Source: Litorimonas taeanensis
GTDB lineage: Bacteria > Pseudomonadota > Alphaproteobacteria > Caulobacterales > Maricaulaceae
DNA: 64,000 bases
Direction of reading: 5' to 3'
NCBI RefSeq assembly: GCF_003634015.1
Contig: NZ_RBII01000001.1
Location: 1,116,001-1,180,000 of the forward strand
Both the position numbers and the translations under genes were made by a program. Shown in pieces: positions 42,693-52,421 of this stretch. Numbering within the stretch: the first letter of the stretch is position 1; every line of letters begins with the position of its first letter. The notes under the pieces are model-generated. The model saw nothing but the letters and a program-made list of their open reading frames with translations. It was not told the DNA's origin and ran no database searches.

Positions 42693-43244
42693 TTAATCCT
42701 CGACTATGTCGTCTGCACCAGAGTTTCCATCATGGGCGTAACTTTGGAAGTAATCATAGATATCTACGTCTTTACGGCTCGCCGCATTTCGCCATGTCGG
42801 CGCTGTTTCCAGATTAAGGATTTGACCTGTCCCATCAATAATCAATACAGTTGGCGTGCCCTTTGTGCCGTCCAAACCAAACCGCCGGGCAATATCTTGG
42901 TTTTTATTTTTTTGTCCAACATCAATATATTCAAGGACATAATTTTCGCCGAGTAAGTTTTTGAATTCTGACGTTTCAAAATGGGTGGCCAAGGCTCGAC
43001 TGTCATGACACCAATTCGCCCCCATTACGATAAGGGCTTTTTTATCTTCGGCGGCGGCTTTGATTATCGCTTCATCCACGGCCTTGCTCGCATTTTTATC
43101 GCTCACAAAGGGCATCACCTCGCCGTGTTTATCGCGCGGATAATCAATTATGTCAGCCCCTTTGCCATCAGCATTAGCGGGCACGAATGCCGTAGAGCAG
43201 GCTGTCATTAGAACAAAAGAAAATAGGGACAGTATGAATTTCAT
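42693..43244 (-). CDS. Thioredoxin-fold lipoprotein with a single active-site Cys
   Basis: Lipoprotein signal with LMTAC (Cys16). The mature domain is thioredoxin-like: ALIVMGANWCHDSRALATHF, VLEYIDVGQKNKNQDIARRF and the cis-Pro loop GTKGTPTVLIIDG. The usual CxxC is WCHDS, so the second Cys is missing. This limits it to monothiol or non-redox roles. It is directly upstream (four bases) of the YdjM-like membrane protein gene and probably co-transcribed. Confidence 0.8.
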   Translation of the reverse strand: MKFILSLFSFVLMTACSTAFVPANADGKGADIIDYPRDKHGEVMPFVSDKNASKAVDEAIIKAAAEDKKALIVMGANWCHDSRALATHFETSEFKNLLGENYVLEYIDVGQKNKNQDIARRFGLDGTKGTPTVLIIDGTGQILNLETAPTWRNAASRKDVDIYDYFQSYAHDGNSGADDIVED

Positions 43245-43300
43245 ATGGCCTTATATCACACTCAGCTTGCTCTACCAGAAAAACTGGAACACAAGGCCCC

Positions 43301-43921
43301 ATGTCTTTTTTTTCTATATTTCGCCGAAAACCATCCCCCAAAACAACCGTTAAGCCCAAGGCAGTTAAGGCTCAGGCCTTAAGCCCAAAGCCTTCGTTAA
43401 CTCAAACCGACCTTGATGTGAGACGCTATTTTCATAATGAACGAGGTTTTCAATGTTACACGACATGGTTTGCCTATTGGGGCGGCTGGATAAGTGCAGG
43501 ACATTGCGTCAGTGAAGCTATGGATCACACGCCCGACTTTGCGCCCGACGATTGCACTAGTTGGCCAGACGGATTGGATGCGGCGCTTGCAGGCTGCACG
43601 AAGCCGGCTGCTCGGCCTCAGTCTCCGAAAATTGGGCAGTCCGTCATACTAATGGGTTATCCTGCTGGGTCTCGAACCCCCGAAATCCGAAAAGGCACCG
43701 TCTATTATGAACGTATGCCCGGACAGTGGATTGCTCATATCACAGATCCAGACGAACCTGTTGTGACAGGTATGAGCGGCGGCCCTGTAATAGATGCTCA
43801 GAGCGGCCATCCCATTGGCATTATCATTACGCGGAATAGTCCTGCGGATTTAAATAATGACCGCGACCCCGATGAGAGCGCAGATTTTATCGCCCTCGCC
43901 TCTGTCTGGGATACGCTTTAA
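43301..43921 (+). CDS. Trypsin-like serine protease domain protein
   Basis: Single chymotrypsin-fold domain. The triad can be read: His68 in WISAGHCVS, Asp93 in DGLDAALAG and Ser159 in TGMSGGPVI. Gly-rich segments LMGYPAGSRTP and GQWIAHITDP fit the second barrel. No signal peptide is evident; the N-terminus is basic and Pro/Lys-rich (FRRKPSPKTTVKPKAVKAQ). It could be cytosolic or exported by another route. No PDZ domain or membrane anchor. It lies between the divergent thioredoxin-like gene and the convergent MAPEG gene. Confidence 0.78.
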   Translation: MSFFSIFRRKPSPKTTVKPKAVKAQALSPKPSLTQTDLDVRRYFHNERGFQCYTTWFAYWGGWISAGHCVSEAMDHTPDFAPDDCTSWPDGLDAALAGCTKPAARPQSPKIGQSVILMGYPAGSRTPEIRKGTVYYERMPGQWIAHITDPDEPVVTGMSGGPVIDAQSGHPIGIIITRNSPADLNNDRDPDESADFIALASVWDTL

Positions 43922-43931
43922 GAGCTTAAGC

Positions 43932-44348
43932 TTATAAAAGCGTAAGCCCCACCATCACCGCCAACACAAGCGTTGAAAGCGTGAAGATGGAAAACCGTAT
44001 CATAACTGGGCCAGCATTAGTTTGGATAAAACTATGCACGACCCGCAAAGCCACATAAGCCCAAGCCAGATAGAATAATATTGATGAGGTTTGCGATGTC
44101 AGAGTGATGTAGAACATCAAGGCATAGAACAGAGTCGGCTGCTCCATCAGATGATTATAGTTATGCGCTGCGACTTGCGCCTTTAGTGGCAATTGACCCT
44201 TCCACCCACTATCTGGGAGCTTTGCTTTGTCAGGAGCCATACGGGCCGACTTCATGGCTGGGATACGCCGTATATAAAGCAACACCCATATTAAGAGCGT
44301 CCAAACAATCAAAGCCATTACAGGCGCTAAAAAAGTTTCCGGTGTCAT
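43932..44348 (-). CDS. MAPEG-family membrane protein
   Basis: Four-helix membrane protein of the MAPEG superfamily (related to microsomal glutathione transferases). Characteristic pieces: LLIWVLLYIRRIPAM, the loop AAHNYNHLMEQPTLFYALMF (about residues 60-79) and AYVALRVVHSFIQT. The N-x-x-x-N-x-x-E-x-x pattern with Glu (NYNHLMEQ) is the MAPEG signature. The start is ATG 44348; an earlier in-frame Met at 44360 adds four residues. Function (glutathione transferase or peroxidase) is uncertain for bacterial members. Confidence 0.88.
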   Translation of the reverse strand: MTPETFLAPVMALIVWTLLIWVLLYIRRIPAMKSARMAPDKAKLPDSGWKGQLPLKAQVAAHNYNHLMEQPTLFYALMFYITLTSQTSSILFYLAWAYVALRVVHSFIQTNAGPVMIRFSIFTLSTLVLAVMVGLTLL

Positions 44349-44400
44349 GAAGGCCCCCAATTTTTTTGAGACATTACCCTATCCAATGACAATCGCCCAC

Positions 44401-44427
44401 AAAAAAAGGGCCCTCAAGAGGCCCTTC
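44401..44427 (-). terminator. Intrinsic terminator of the first cold-shock gene
   Basis: Minus strand AAGGGCC ... GGGCCCTT stem (loop TCTTGA region) followed by TTTTTTT, about 20 bases after the stop of the cold-shock gene at 44450. Confidence 0.88.
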
Positions 44428-44449
44428 CCATTCAATATTGAATTTTGGC

Positions 44450-44671
44450 TTACGCCATTGCAATATTTTCGACAGCAGTTTTACCTGTGCGCTCGTTTTT
44501 GGCTGTATCGAAAGTTACTTTATCACCTTCGTTAAGACCTTGTAGGCCTCCGCGCTGAAGCGCAGTGATGTGTACAAATACATCGTCGCCGCCGGCTTCT
44601 GGTTGAATAAAGCCGAAGCCTTTTGTTGTGTTGAAGAACTTTACGGTTCCAGCTTGCATTTCGTCTGACAT
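44450..44671 (-). CDS. Cold-shock domain protein (CspA family)
   Basis: Single OB-fold RNA/DNA chaperone of 73 residues. RNP1 KGFGFIQPE and RNP2 DVFVHITAL are intact, preceded by GTVKFFNTTKG. It begins MSDEMQAG; the ATG at 44671 follows AAAGGAAAT. The 5' leader carries ATGACGTGA, a Met-Thr-stop mini-ORF that also occurs before the second cold-shock gene. It has its own terminator and is a single-gene unit. It is very similar to the protein at 47374-47589. Confidence 0.95.
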   Translation of the reverse strand: MSDEMQAGTVKFFNTTKGFGFIQPEAGGDDVFVHITALQRGGLQGLNEGDKVTFDTAKNERTGKTAVENIAMA

Positions 44672-44709
44672 GGTATTTCCTTTCACGTCATTTTGGCCGC
44701 CCACTGCAG

Positions 44710-45123
44710 GTGGCCCTATTGTCGAGGAAGGATATTACTGCGTACTCACAACAGCGCTCGAAACATTATATTAAGCGCACCATTAATAGCCGGGTAGTCT
44801 GGCCGTCTTCGATATTCGCGATATGGGGGTGAATTGAAATAATAGCAAGCAATAGTTTTTTGACGGTTTGGTGAAGCACGGGCGACATAGAGCGGGTGAA
44901 ACAGCGTCCTCCGCCCAATAATGGCCCGATTATGCAAGTTCGAATTCAATGATACTCGACCTTCGGTGTCTCTGGTTTCTAGTGTGAACCGTTTCGGAAA
45001 AGCCGTCACAAGCAGCCCAGAACGTCATACCAGCTATGATAAGATAGAGGTGAAATCTGTTTGCCAAAATTTGCGAATATGCGTTAGGGCGATAGAGAGT
45101 TTTACTTATTGTCCGAGGGTCTT
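44710..45123. other. Gene-free stretch between cold-shock and SemiSWEET genes
   Basis: No protein gene is convincing on either strand; open frames here lack ribosome sites and family character. It should hold the cold-shock promoter and its long leader, and the promoter for the SemiSWEET gene. No strong repeat, terminator or tRNA is visible. A decayed gene is possible, but I cannot show one. Confidence 0.4.
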
Positions 45124-45489
45124 ATGACACAGACTGAAATTATAGGTTTTGCAGCGGCCTCTCTAACGACGCTGTCCTTTGTACCGCAAGCCTATTTGGT
45201 GATACGCACAAAGCGAACCTCCGGCATATCTTTATTGATGTATTCTTTTTACGTGATTGGGGTTTCGTTGTGGTTGACCTATGGCATTCTCACGGGCGCC
45301 AAACCTATTATCGCCAGTAACTCGGTAACTATTGTTTTGGCGGGTTCCATTTTGTTTATCGCCGCAAGCGAACGCTGGAAGCGGCGCGGGACTTTGAAAG
45401 CCCGGCCGCCTGGGGTCACGCTGACGCCTTTTCAAAATCCCGATATTATCTATTATCAAGATGGTGGCTTAAAAGAGGGCCGCAAGTAA
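45124..45489 (+). CDS. SemiSWEET (MtN3/saliva) family sugar transporter
   Basis: Bacterial half-size SWEET, which works as a dimer for sugar flux. Three helices occur in about the first 85 residues, with the PQ motif SFVPQAYLV (Pro21-Gln22) in helix 1 and TSGISLLMYSFYVIGVSLW in helix 2. About 35 residues of soluble tail follow (RRGTLKARPPGVTLTPFQN), longer than in most SemiSWEETs. ATG 45124 is preceded by CGAGGG; a TTG at 45109 would add five residues. Confidence 0.88.
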   Translation: MTQTEIIGFAAASLTTLSFVPQAYLVIRTKRTSGISLLMYSFYVIGVSLWLTYGILTGAKPIIASNSVTIVLAGSILFIAASERWKRRGTLKARPPGVTLTPFQNPDIIYYQDGGLKEGRK

Positions 45490-45490
45490 C

Positions 45491-46072
45491 CTATCGATGG
45501 CGTGGTCTGCCTTCTGACTGACAGGTTTTATCATAGCACTGACGTAGCTTTCTAACTTTACCATCATTGGGTTCTGTCTGAAAAACCCAATTCGGACAGG
45601 CCGATACTCGTAATAAAGGGGGGCGACCATTTCGCGCTTCAACAAAGGCAATATGCGTTTGTTCAGATGACGGCGCCGACCCGCACCACGGCCCCGCGCA
45701 TCCAATCTCCATATCCACAGGTAAACCAGAGAGCGGAACATCATAGCGTCTATTCGGCCCAAGAGAGAAACCTTCAAAAAAGGCACGTTGAATTTTTGGC
45801 GGCTGCGGCGCTTGATGAGGCGGGATGCCTTGATGAGGCGCCCCATAAGAGTCTTGGTAAGTATCAAGAGGTTTGGGCGGATTGATACCATGTGTGATCG
45901 TTCTGAACTTACCCACAAAGATATGGTAAACCGTGTCAGACGCTTTCGCCTCTTCCATTTTTTGCGCAAGGTCTGGCATGGCGCAGCTCAGCGCTGATGC
46001 AGTTTGCCCCATCATCAAAGCCCCCATCACGCCCATTAAAATAACAGATCGTTTCCGTAAATTTTGTCTCAT
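45491..46072 (-). CDS. Secreted protein of unknown function
   Basis: Signal peptide of about 28 residues (VILMGVMGALMMGQTASA) and a mature part of 165 residues. Features: a Pro/His/Gln-rich segment (YGAPHQGIPPHQAPQPPKIQ), FFEGFSLGPNRRYDVPLSGL, and several Cys (SCAMPDL, GCAGPWCGSAP, SACPNW, CYDKTCQ) that could form disulfides in the periplasm. YHIFVGKFRTI near the N-terminus looks like a beta strand pair. I do not recognise a family. It converges on the SemiSWEET gene with one base between stops. Confidence 0.7.
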   Translation of the reverse strand: MRQNLRKRSVILMGVMGALMMGQTASALSCAMPDLAQKMEEAKASDTVYHIFVGKFRTITHGINPPKPLDTYQDSYGAPHQGIPPHQAPQPPKIQRAFFEGFSLGPNRRYDVPLSGLPVDMEIGCAGPWCGSAPSSEQTHIAFVEARNGRPPLLRVSACPNWVFQTEPNDGKVRKLRQCYDKTCQSEGRPRHR

Positions 46073-46229
46073 CTTCGCCTCCTCTGCCTCTATCTCAATC
46101 AGAGACTAACACCACAATGTGGCATTAGTTTGAAGATGACACCTTAGCATAACAGTCTGAATAAGCCCTGAGACTTAAATTTATCTGCCGTTCAGACTTA
46201 TCAGGCAACTTCCAAATTATGAGGCCAGA

Positions 46230-46637
46230 CTATGAGGCCAAAGCAAACTCCGTGTGATTAGCGTCCTGACTTGGCGCTGTGTTATGCAATGACGGCAGTG
46301 TATTCGCGCACTGATGCACCGCTTTCGCATGAATGAGGCTTTCTTCAATAGACGCTTTGGTCAATCCGTTCGACAAATCATTCCAATGCGGGTTTGAATT
46401 TTGCACCAATGCCAGACGCCACTCACGCGGCCAAGATTTGATGTCTTGCTCTCTCTTTACCGCCGCTTTGTGGGTTTCATGCACTTCGAACCACACAAGG
46501 CGGTCAATAGCATAGGGCGAGGCCCGACCAATTTGCCGGCCTAGCTTATGCTCATATATGCGCCGTATAAGGTCATCACAGCGCCCCCCAAATAGCACAT
46601 CTTGGTTCTGATTTGTTAAAAGATAAGTATAGAACAT
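46230..46637 (-). CDS. GIY-YIG nuclease-like protein
   Basis: Similar to small UvrC-N/GIY-YIG endonucleases (YhbQ type). FYTYLLTNQNQDVLFGGRCD matches the family start where the second motif is normally Y-I-G but here reads F-G-G; RRIYEHKLG (Arg, His) and KREQDIKSWPREWRLALV (Glu) match the remaining motifs. The altered YIG may reduce activity. A C-terminal extension of about 45 residues (HAKAVHQCANTLPSLHN) is not in the usual family. It stands alone. Confidence 0.8.
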   Translation of the reverse strand: MFYTYLLTNQNQDVLFGGRCDDLIRRIYEHKLGRQIGRASPYAIDRLVWFEVHETHKAAVKREQDIKSWPREWRLALVQNSNPHWNDLSNGLTKASIEESLIHAKAVHQCANTLPSLHNTAPSQDANHTEFALAS

Positions 46638-46766
46638 AAAGTGAACATAAGGGCGATTCTGTTAAAATACCGTTAAAACCCACATCCATCCACAAACCCT
46701 AATGGAGCCCCTGTTTAATGTATTCTATGTAACGGAACCTATACACAACGCATCCGTTAGGCCGCT

Positions 46767-47312
46767 ATGACACATGCATATTTATTGGCACTACCCGCCG
46801 CTGCCCTGCTCTTTTTAACGGCCTGCTCTGAGACCGTGAGTGAGCCCGATGACGTCTTATCAACATCTGACGGGTTGGAAGAGGCTTACACGCCTTCCAG
46901 TGAAACACAGATCCCAACAAACACGATTGGCGGTGATGGTTCATCCATTACACTAAACACATTAACAGGCGCAGATTTAGCCCATGTCGACAGGGGCGAG
47001 CTATTCTGCACCTTTATATCAAATACGGATCAAACGCTTGTTGTGGCCTCTGGTGATGCCGATAGCGACGCCCCTGCCAAGGGCGTTATCAAAGTCGGTG
47101 ATTATGTGGAACCTTTGCAAAATACCTCAGGCAAAGGCTTTGGCGCGATGTATGAGAACGCCAAATTTGTTGGACAAGGAAAGACTGTCACCATTGTAGT
47201 CATCGGAGACACTCAAGACAATCAATCCTCAAAACGTAAGGCTAGCCTCACCTATCAACGCGCTGATGGCGCCGAGCGTCAATTCGAAGGCCTGTGGTCA
47301 TGCGGTGCGTAA
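46767..47312 (+). CDS. Lipoprotein of unknown function
   Basis: Signal peptide with LFLTAC (Cys20). The mature 160 residues are acidic and Ser/Thr-rich at first (SETVSEPDDVLSTSDGLEEA), then a beta-rich domain (TLTGADLAHVDRGELFCTFI, KGVIKVGDYVEPLQN, KTVTIVVIGDTQ, KASLTYQRADGAERQFEGLW) with Cys in FCTF and the terminal WSCGA that may pair. I do not recognise a family. It converges on a cold-shock gene whose terminator lies between them. Confidence 0.7.
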   Translation: MTHAYLLALPAAALLFLTACSETVSEPDDVLSTSDGLEEAYTPSSETQIPTNTIGGDGSSITLNTLTGADLAHVDRGELFCTFISNTDQTLVVASGDADSDAPAKGVIKVGDYVEPLQNTSGKGFGAMYENAKFVGQGKTVTIVVIGDTQDNQSSKRKASLTYQRADGAERQFEGLWSCGA

Positions 47313-47320
47313 TTGAAGCA

Positions 47321-47352
47321 AAAAAAAACGCGCCTTCATCGAAGACGCGTTT
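47321..47352 (-). terminator. Intrinsic terminator of the second cold-shock gene
   Basis: Minus strand AACGCGTCTTC / GAAGGCGCGTT stem (one mismatch) followed by eight T. It lies between the cold-shock gene and the converging lipoprotein gene and may serve both. Confidence 0.88.
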
Positions 47353-47373
47353 GAATAAAATTGCGCGAGCAAT

Positions 47374-47589
47374 TTATGCCATTGAAATAGTTTCAACAGC
47401 TGTTTTTCCTGAACGCTGATCCACAGCCGTTTCAAAAGCAACTTTGTCGCCTTCCTGTAAGCCGTCAAGGCCAGCGCGCTGAAGCGCGGAGATGTGTACA
47501 AAAACATCATCACCCTTTTCAGGTTGAATAAAGCCGAAGCCTTTTGTGTTGTTGAAAAATTTAACAGTACCTGTTTGCATATCTGACAT
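47374..47589 (-). CDS. Cold-shock domain protein (CspA family), second copy
   Basis: 71-residue OB-fold nucleic-acid chaperone, closely similar to the copy at 44450: [37 protein letters not shown] and a shared C-terminus AVETISMA. Leader identical in the stretch ATGACGTGAAAGGAAAT before the start codon, so both genes probably respond to the same post-transcriptional control. Single-gene unit with its own terminator. Bases 47590-47784 upstream hold the leader and promoter. Confidence 0.95.
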   Translation of the reverse strand: MSDMQTGTVKFFNNTKGFGFIQPEKGDDVFVHISALQRAGLDGLQEGDKVAFETAVDQRSGKTAVETISMA

Positions 47590-47784
47590 GGGAATTTCCT
47601 TTCACGTCATAAAATTGCCGAGACCCCATCGCGGAGCCGCGTGCGTTTGTCGATGTCGGGAAGAGTAAAACACATAGTCACCTCTGCGTTGGACGGCAGA
47701 AGTTAGTAAGCCAGATTGTTCGGCCTTAGATCGATAAGTTTCATATGGGGTGGATAATACGTAATTGCAAACTTATTATGTCTA

Positions 47785-48672
47785 TCAATCGTAAAAGCAT
47801 TTCTCCGTGCCATCGCCTTGATTGTAACAGCGACGTTCATTGCTCCGAGGTGGAGCGGACGGACCACTCCGTGCAGGACCTTTATAGCCATATTTTTCGG
47901 TGTAGCTTTCTGTATATGGCGCATTAGGCGACAAGCCTTGAGTAGGTGGTACATATTTACCTGTCATTCTATCGGCCCAAGCTTTTGGCGCGGTGCATTC
48001 TACGCTCGTTACAGGATGAAAATAACACATGTCATAAGCATCTTGGATAGAGCGCATCTTTTTGTTGGCATCCCACCAGCGGTAAAAATCTGGCCCACCA
48101 TTCCGCTTTGCTTTTTCATAGAACTCCCAGTCGTCTTTGACACTCTTTACTTGTCCAGCAGGGGCAGATTTTCGATAAGAGTTAGAGGCATTAGCTTGCC
48201 GAGCTCTATAATCGGCTAATTGCTGGGCGTCTCGCTGAGATTTAGTTGGACCCGCTTTGCAATTAAACCGCTTTTCCGCCCAGTTTAGCATCACAGCAGG
48301 CGGCGCAGAAACAGCGGCTTTATCCAGCACAGGAGCGGTATCAATGCGTCCATCTTTATAAGCGGCTAAATCCCTATGATATTGTTTCATTGTCGCGTGG
48401 GCAGTTGTATCACCATCCCCCATTCCGCAATATTTACCATAACACTCCATAAGGGAGCGTACGATTTTACTCGGTGAATCCACCGCTGAAATCCCGTAAT
48501 CCTGCCAATATAAAATAGCTTGCCCCCAGCTATTCGGCCCGCTCGCGAAATTGGCTTCAAACGTATTTGCGAGGACCATACCATTCGGACAAGATTTCGT
48601 CGTCTGGGCGTGAGCAAGATTTACAGAAAAGCCTGCGAAAAACAGAGTGATAAGCGCAACTATTTTTTTCAT
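47785..48672 (-). CDS. Secreted Cys-containing protein of unknown function
   Basis: From ATG 48672 a signal peptide of about 22 residues (KKIVALITLFFAGFSVNLAHA) leads a mature protein of about 270 residues. It contains KSCPNGMVLANTFEANFASG, an IVRSLMECYGKYCGMGDGDT segment, WAEKRFNCKAGPTKSQRDA, DAYDMCYFHPVTSVECTAPKA and a C-terminal ERRCYNQGDGTEKCFYD, so eight or more Cys may form disulfides. Aromatic and basic residues are frequent. I do not recognise a family. An upstream Met at 48708 would add 12 non-signal residues. It lies next to another secreted protein gene. Confidence 0.7.
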   Translation of the reverse strand: MKKIVALITLFFAGFSVNLAHAQTTKSCPNGMVLANTFEANFASGPNSWGQAILYWQDYGISAVDSPSKIVRSLMECYGKYCGMGDGDTTAHATMKQYHRDLAAYKDGRIDTAPVLDKAAVSAPPAVMLNWAEKRFNCKAGPTKSQRDAQQLADYRARQANASNSYRKSAPAGQVKSVKDDWEFYEKAKRNGGPDFYRWWDANKKMRSIQDAYDMCYFHPVTSVECTAPKAWADRMTGKYVPPTQGLSPNAPYTESYTEKYGYKGPARSGPSAPPRSNERRCYNQGDGTEKCFYD

Positions 48673-48755
48673 GCTTCTAATTTTATAACGCTCTGAACGT
48701 TCAGGCAAATATTTTTTGCTATAGGGGGATCTAAGACCCCCTATTAATTATACCC

Positions 48756-49226
48756 CTAATTACGGCTCGGGAATATACCGTTTGTTACAACACAATATTT
48801 CATGACTTGAAAAGGCTGCATATTTTGTTCGCTGCCTTCAGTAAATTGTTGAGCAGAATCTCCGTCTGCTGTGGCAACATTTTTAGGTAAGTTTTTGACG
48901 GTTTCTACACCACCTCTGGCACCTATACGCCTTGACGTCAGACCTGGGCCAGTTCCGTCCCCGACGACGGTTCGCCCTCTTAAATCCGGGAGACCGAAAA
49001 CGGTCCGACCGTCCCCACCATACGTCGTACCATATAGTGCGAACAGAGACGAATTTTGGTCGATAGCCAAGAGTTGCCCATCAGCTGCTGCTGTGCCGCG
49101 CGGACAGAAATTAAAGCCGACGAGGATAACTTCACCAACATAGCGGTCCACCGCCGAAGCCGTCTGCGCGATTGACAGCGCCCCTAATAAAACCGCACCA
49201 GATAATACAATTGATTTGATAGTCAT
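48756..49226 (-). CDS. Secreted tail-collar-domain protein (microcystin-dependent protein type)
   Basis: Signal peptide ending TASAVDR, then a phage tail-collar fold domain: YVGEVILVGFNFCPRGTAAA, DGQLLAIDQNSSLFALYGTT, YGGDGRTVFGLPDLRGRTVV, with the ending KYCVVTNGIFPSRN. Bacterial members occur outside prophages and are thought to be extracellular or host-associated adhesin-like proteins; no other phage gene is nearby. Length 156 residues. The stop is 83 bases upstream of the next gene in the same direction. Confidence 0.85.
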   Translation of the reverse strand: MTIKSIVLSGAVLLGALSIAQTASAVDRYVGEVILVGFNFCPRGTAAADGQLLAIDQNSSLFALYGTTYGGDGRTVFGLPDLRGRTVVGDGTGPGLTSRRIGARGGVETVKNLPKNVATADGDSAQQFTEGSEQNMQPFQVMKYCVVTNGIFPSRN

Positions 49227-49314
49227 AAATTTGCCCCTCAGTTATTATGGTTAATAAGAGTTTAAGGGGCAAATCAGAATTTAAGCAAGCGATTATTGAT
49301 AATCGACCTTGGGA

Positions 49315-51264
<1,950 letters not shown>

Positions 51265-51299
51265 TCAATCGGAATACGGGCGCAGTTATCAACGCATCC

Positions 51300-51384
51300 G
51301 TCCTTCCGCCTGCTTCATCACAGGATCAAGTTCAAAGGGTACGTCTCGCCCTGCACAATCGGAATCGGTCAGGGGCCCCTCGGA
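51300..51384 (-). promoter_or_regulatory. TPP riboswitch (THI box) of thiC
   Basis: Minus-strand leader contains the aptamer landmarks in order: GAGGGGCCCCTG, GGCGAGACGTACCCTTTGAA, TTGATCCTG, then GCAGGCGGAAGGA. The canonical GCTGAGA is here GGCGAGA, and CTTGATC replaces CCTGATC. It lies 48 bases before the thiC start and would repress thiC when thiamine pyrophosphate is bound. The segment between aptamer and start can pair around the ribosome site. Confidence 0.88.
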
Positions 51385-51853
51385 TAATATCCGTTTAACG
51401 GGTTTTGACAGCTGAGCAAGCCTTGAGCCTGTGATTCAACGAAATCAAAGAGGTGACCCCACCTTGACGCGTTTATGCCTCACACTATCGCTCCCCGAAA
51501 CGCAGCAAAGTGGTGGTAGCCTCTCCAATATCGGATAGGTTGACGATATAGAGCTGGTTATATTCAGTAGGCTCAATAATAGGCGCCCAACAATAGGCGC
51601 CCCGCCTTCTCCGCAAAGCTTTACTCAACCCTCAACCGACATACGACCAATTTTTATGCAAAAGCGGCCCATCCGCTAATTTCATACAGCTGATACCTGC
51701 ACTTTATGCAGTTGAAACCTTTATTATATTTGAAATTTCAAGTATGTTTAAAAACTCTAACGATTGATTCACTATTTAGCTTCATGGGTAATCGTCTGTG
51801 GGAAAAATGGTAGCGCTAAATAGGTCATTGGGCCCATAGGACAAGGTAAACAA
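51385..51853. other. Long intergenic region upstream of BLUF-like pair
   Basis: Contains the thiC promoter (left part) and the promoter of the BLUF-like gene (right part). A short direct repeat AATAGGCGCCC occurs at about 51577 and again at about 51590. No gene, tRNA or terminator that I can defend. The right third (51640-51790) is AT-rich. Confidence 0.4.
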
Positions 51854-52291
51854 ATGATCCATCAGGTCATGCATTCAGGAAACATCAAAAGTCACAATTC
51901 CGCATTGGTGACTAAAGATGATGTTCAGCGAATTTTAAACCATGTGAATGAGAGACATTTCACTGGACTGACTCTTTATTCAGACGGTAGCTTTCTGACG
52001 CTTTATGAAGGCGATAGAGACCTTATCGAAGAGTCGCGCCTGCAATATGATAACACTGATCGTTATAGTAAAATCTCAACACTCTTCAGCCGTCCCGTTG
52101 AAAAGGCTCTTTTCTCTGATTTTAAAATTGGTCTGGGTCGGTATGACACGATAGAAAACATTGAATCTCTAAAGTCATGTTTTAGATTGTGCCCTGAAAG
52201 CTTAGAGTTAGTTATCCCTGATGCCCTCCCCAATGAGTTCAAAGTTTTAACACGCACTTTTGCGCGCGTGAATAATTTGATGGCGGGCTAG
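51854..52291 (+). CDS. BLUF-fold protein lacking photochemical residues, copy 1
   Basis: 145 residues that follow the BLUF (blue light using FAD) domain pattern: an opening strand MIHQVMHSGN, a helix, FTGLTLYSDGSFLTLYEG (the GITGxLLYxxGxFxQxLEG equivalent, about residues 39-56), then YSKISTLFSRPVEKALFSDF. But the photoactive Tyr is Met6 by alignment, and the Gln of the F-x-Q-x-L-E-G motif is Thr. A flavin response is therefore doubtful. A helical C-terminal part (SLELVIPDALPNEFKVLTRT) follows. AAGG lies seven bases before ATG. A second copy follows after 130 bases with the identical start MIHQVMHSGNIK. Confidence 0.75.
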   Translation: MIHQVMHSGNIKSHNSALVTKDDVQRILNHVNERHFTGLTLYSDGSFLTLYEGDRDLIEESRLQYDNTDRYSKISTLFSRPVEKALFSDFKIGLGRYDTIENIESLKSCFRLCPESLELVIPDALPNEFKVLTRTFARVNNLMAG

Positions 52292-52421
52292 TATAAGGCG
52301 CTAAAGCCTTCATTTTTCTGATTACGGTTTATTTACGAATTCACATTAAGATTTGAATTCTGTGAGCAAATAATGATTGTAACCAGGCTCATGTGGAGGA
52401 GCTAGCACTTAAGGCTTCATA

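Noticed and set aside
45469-45969. 166-residue open frame overlapping the secreted protein
   Set aside because: The other frame has a clear signal peptide; this frame is Arg/Lys-rich shadow.
48756-49226. Possible prophage remnant because of the tail-collar domain
   Set aside because: The protein has a signal peptide and no other phage gene lies nearby; such proteins occur in bacteria on their own.
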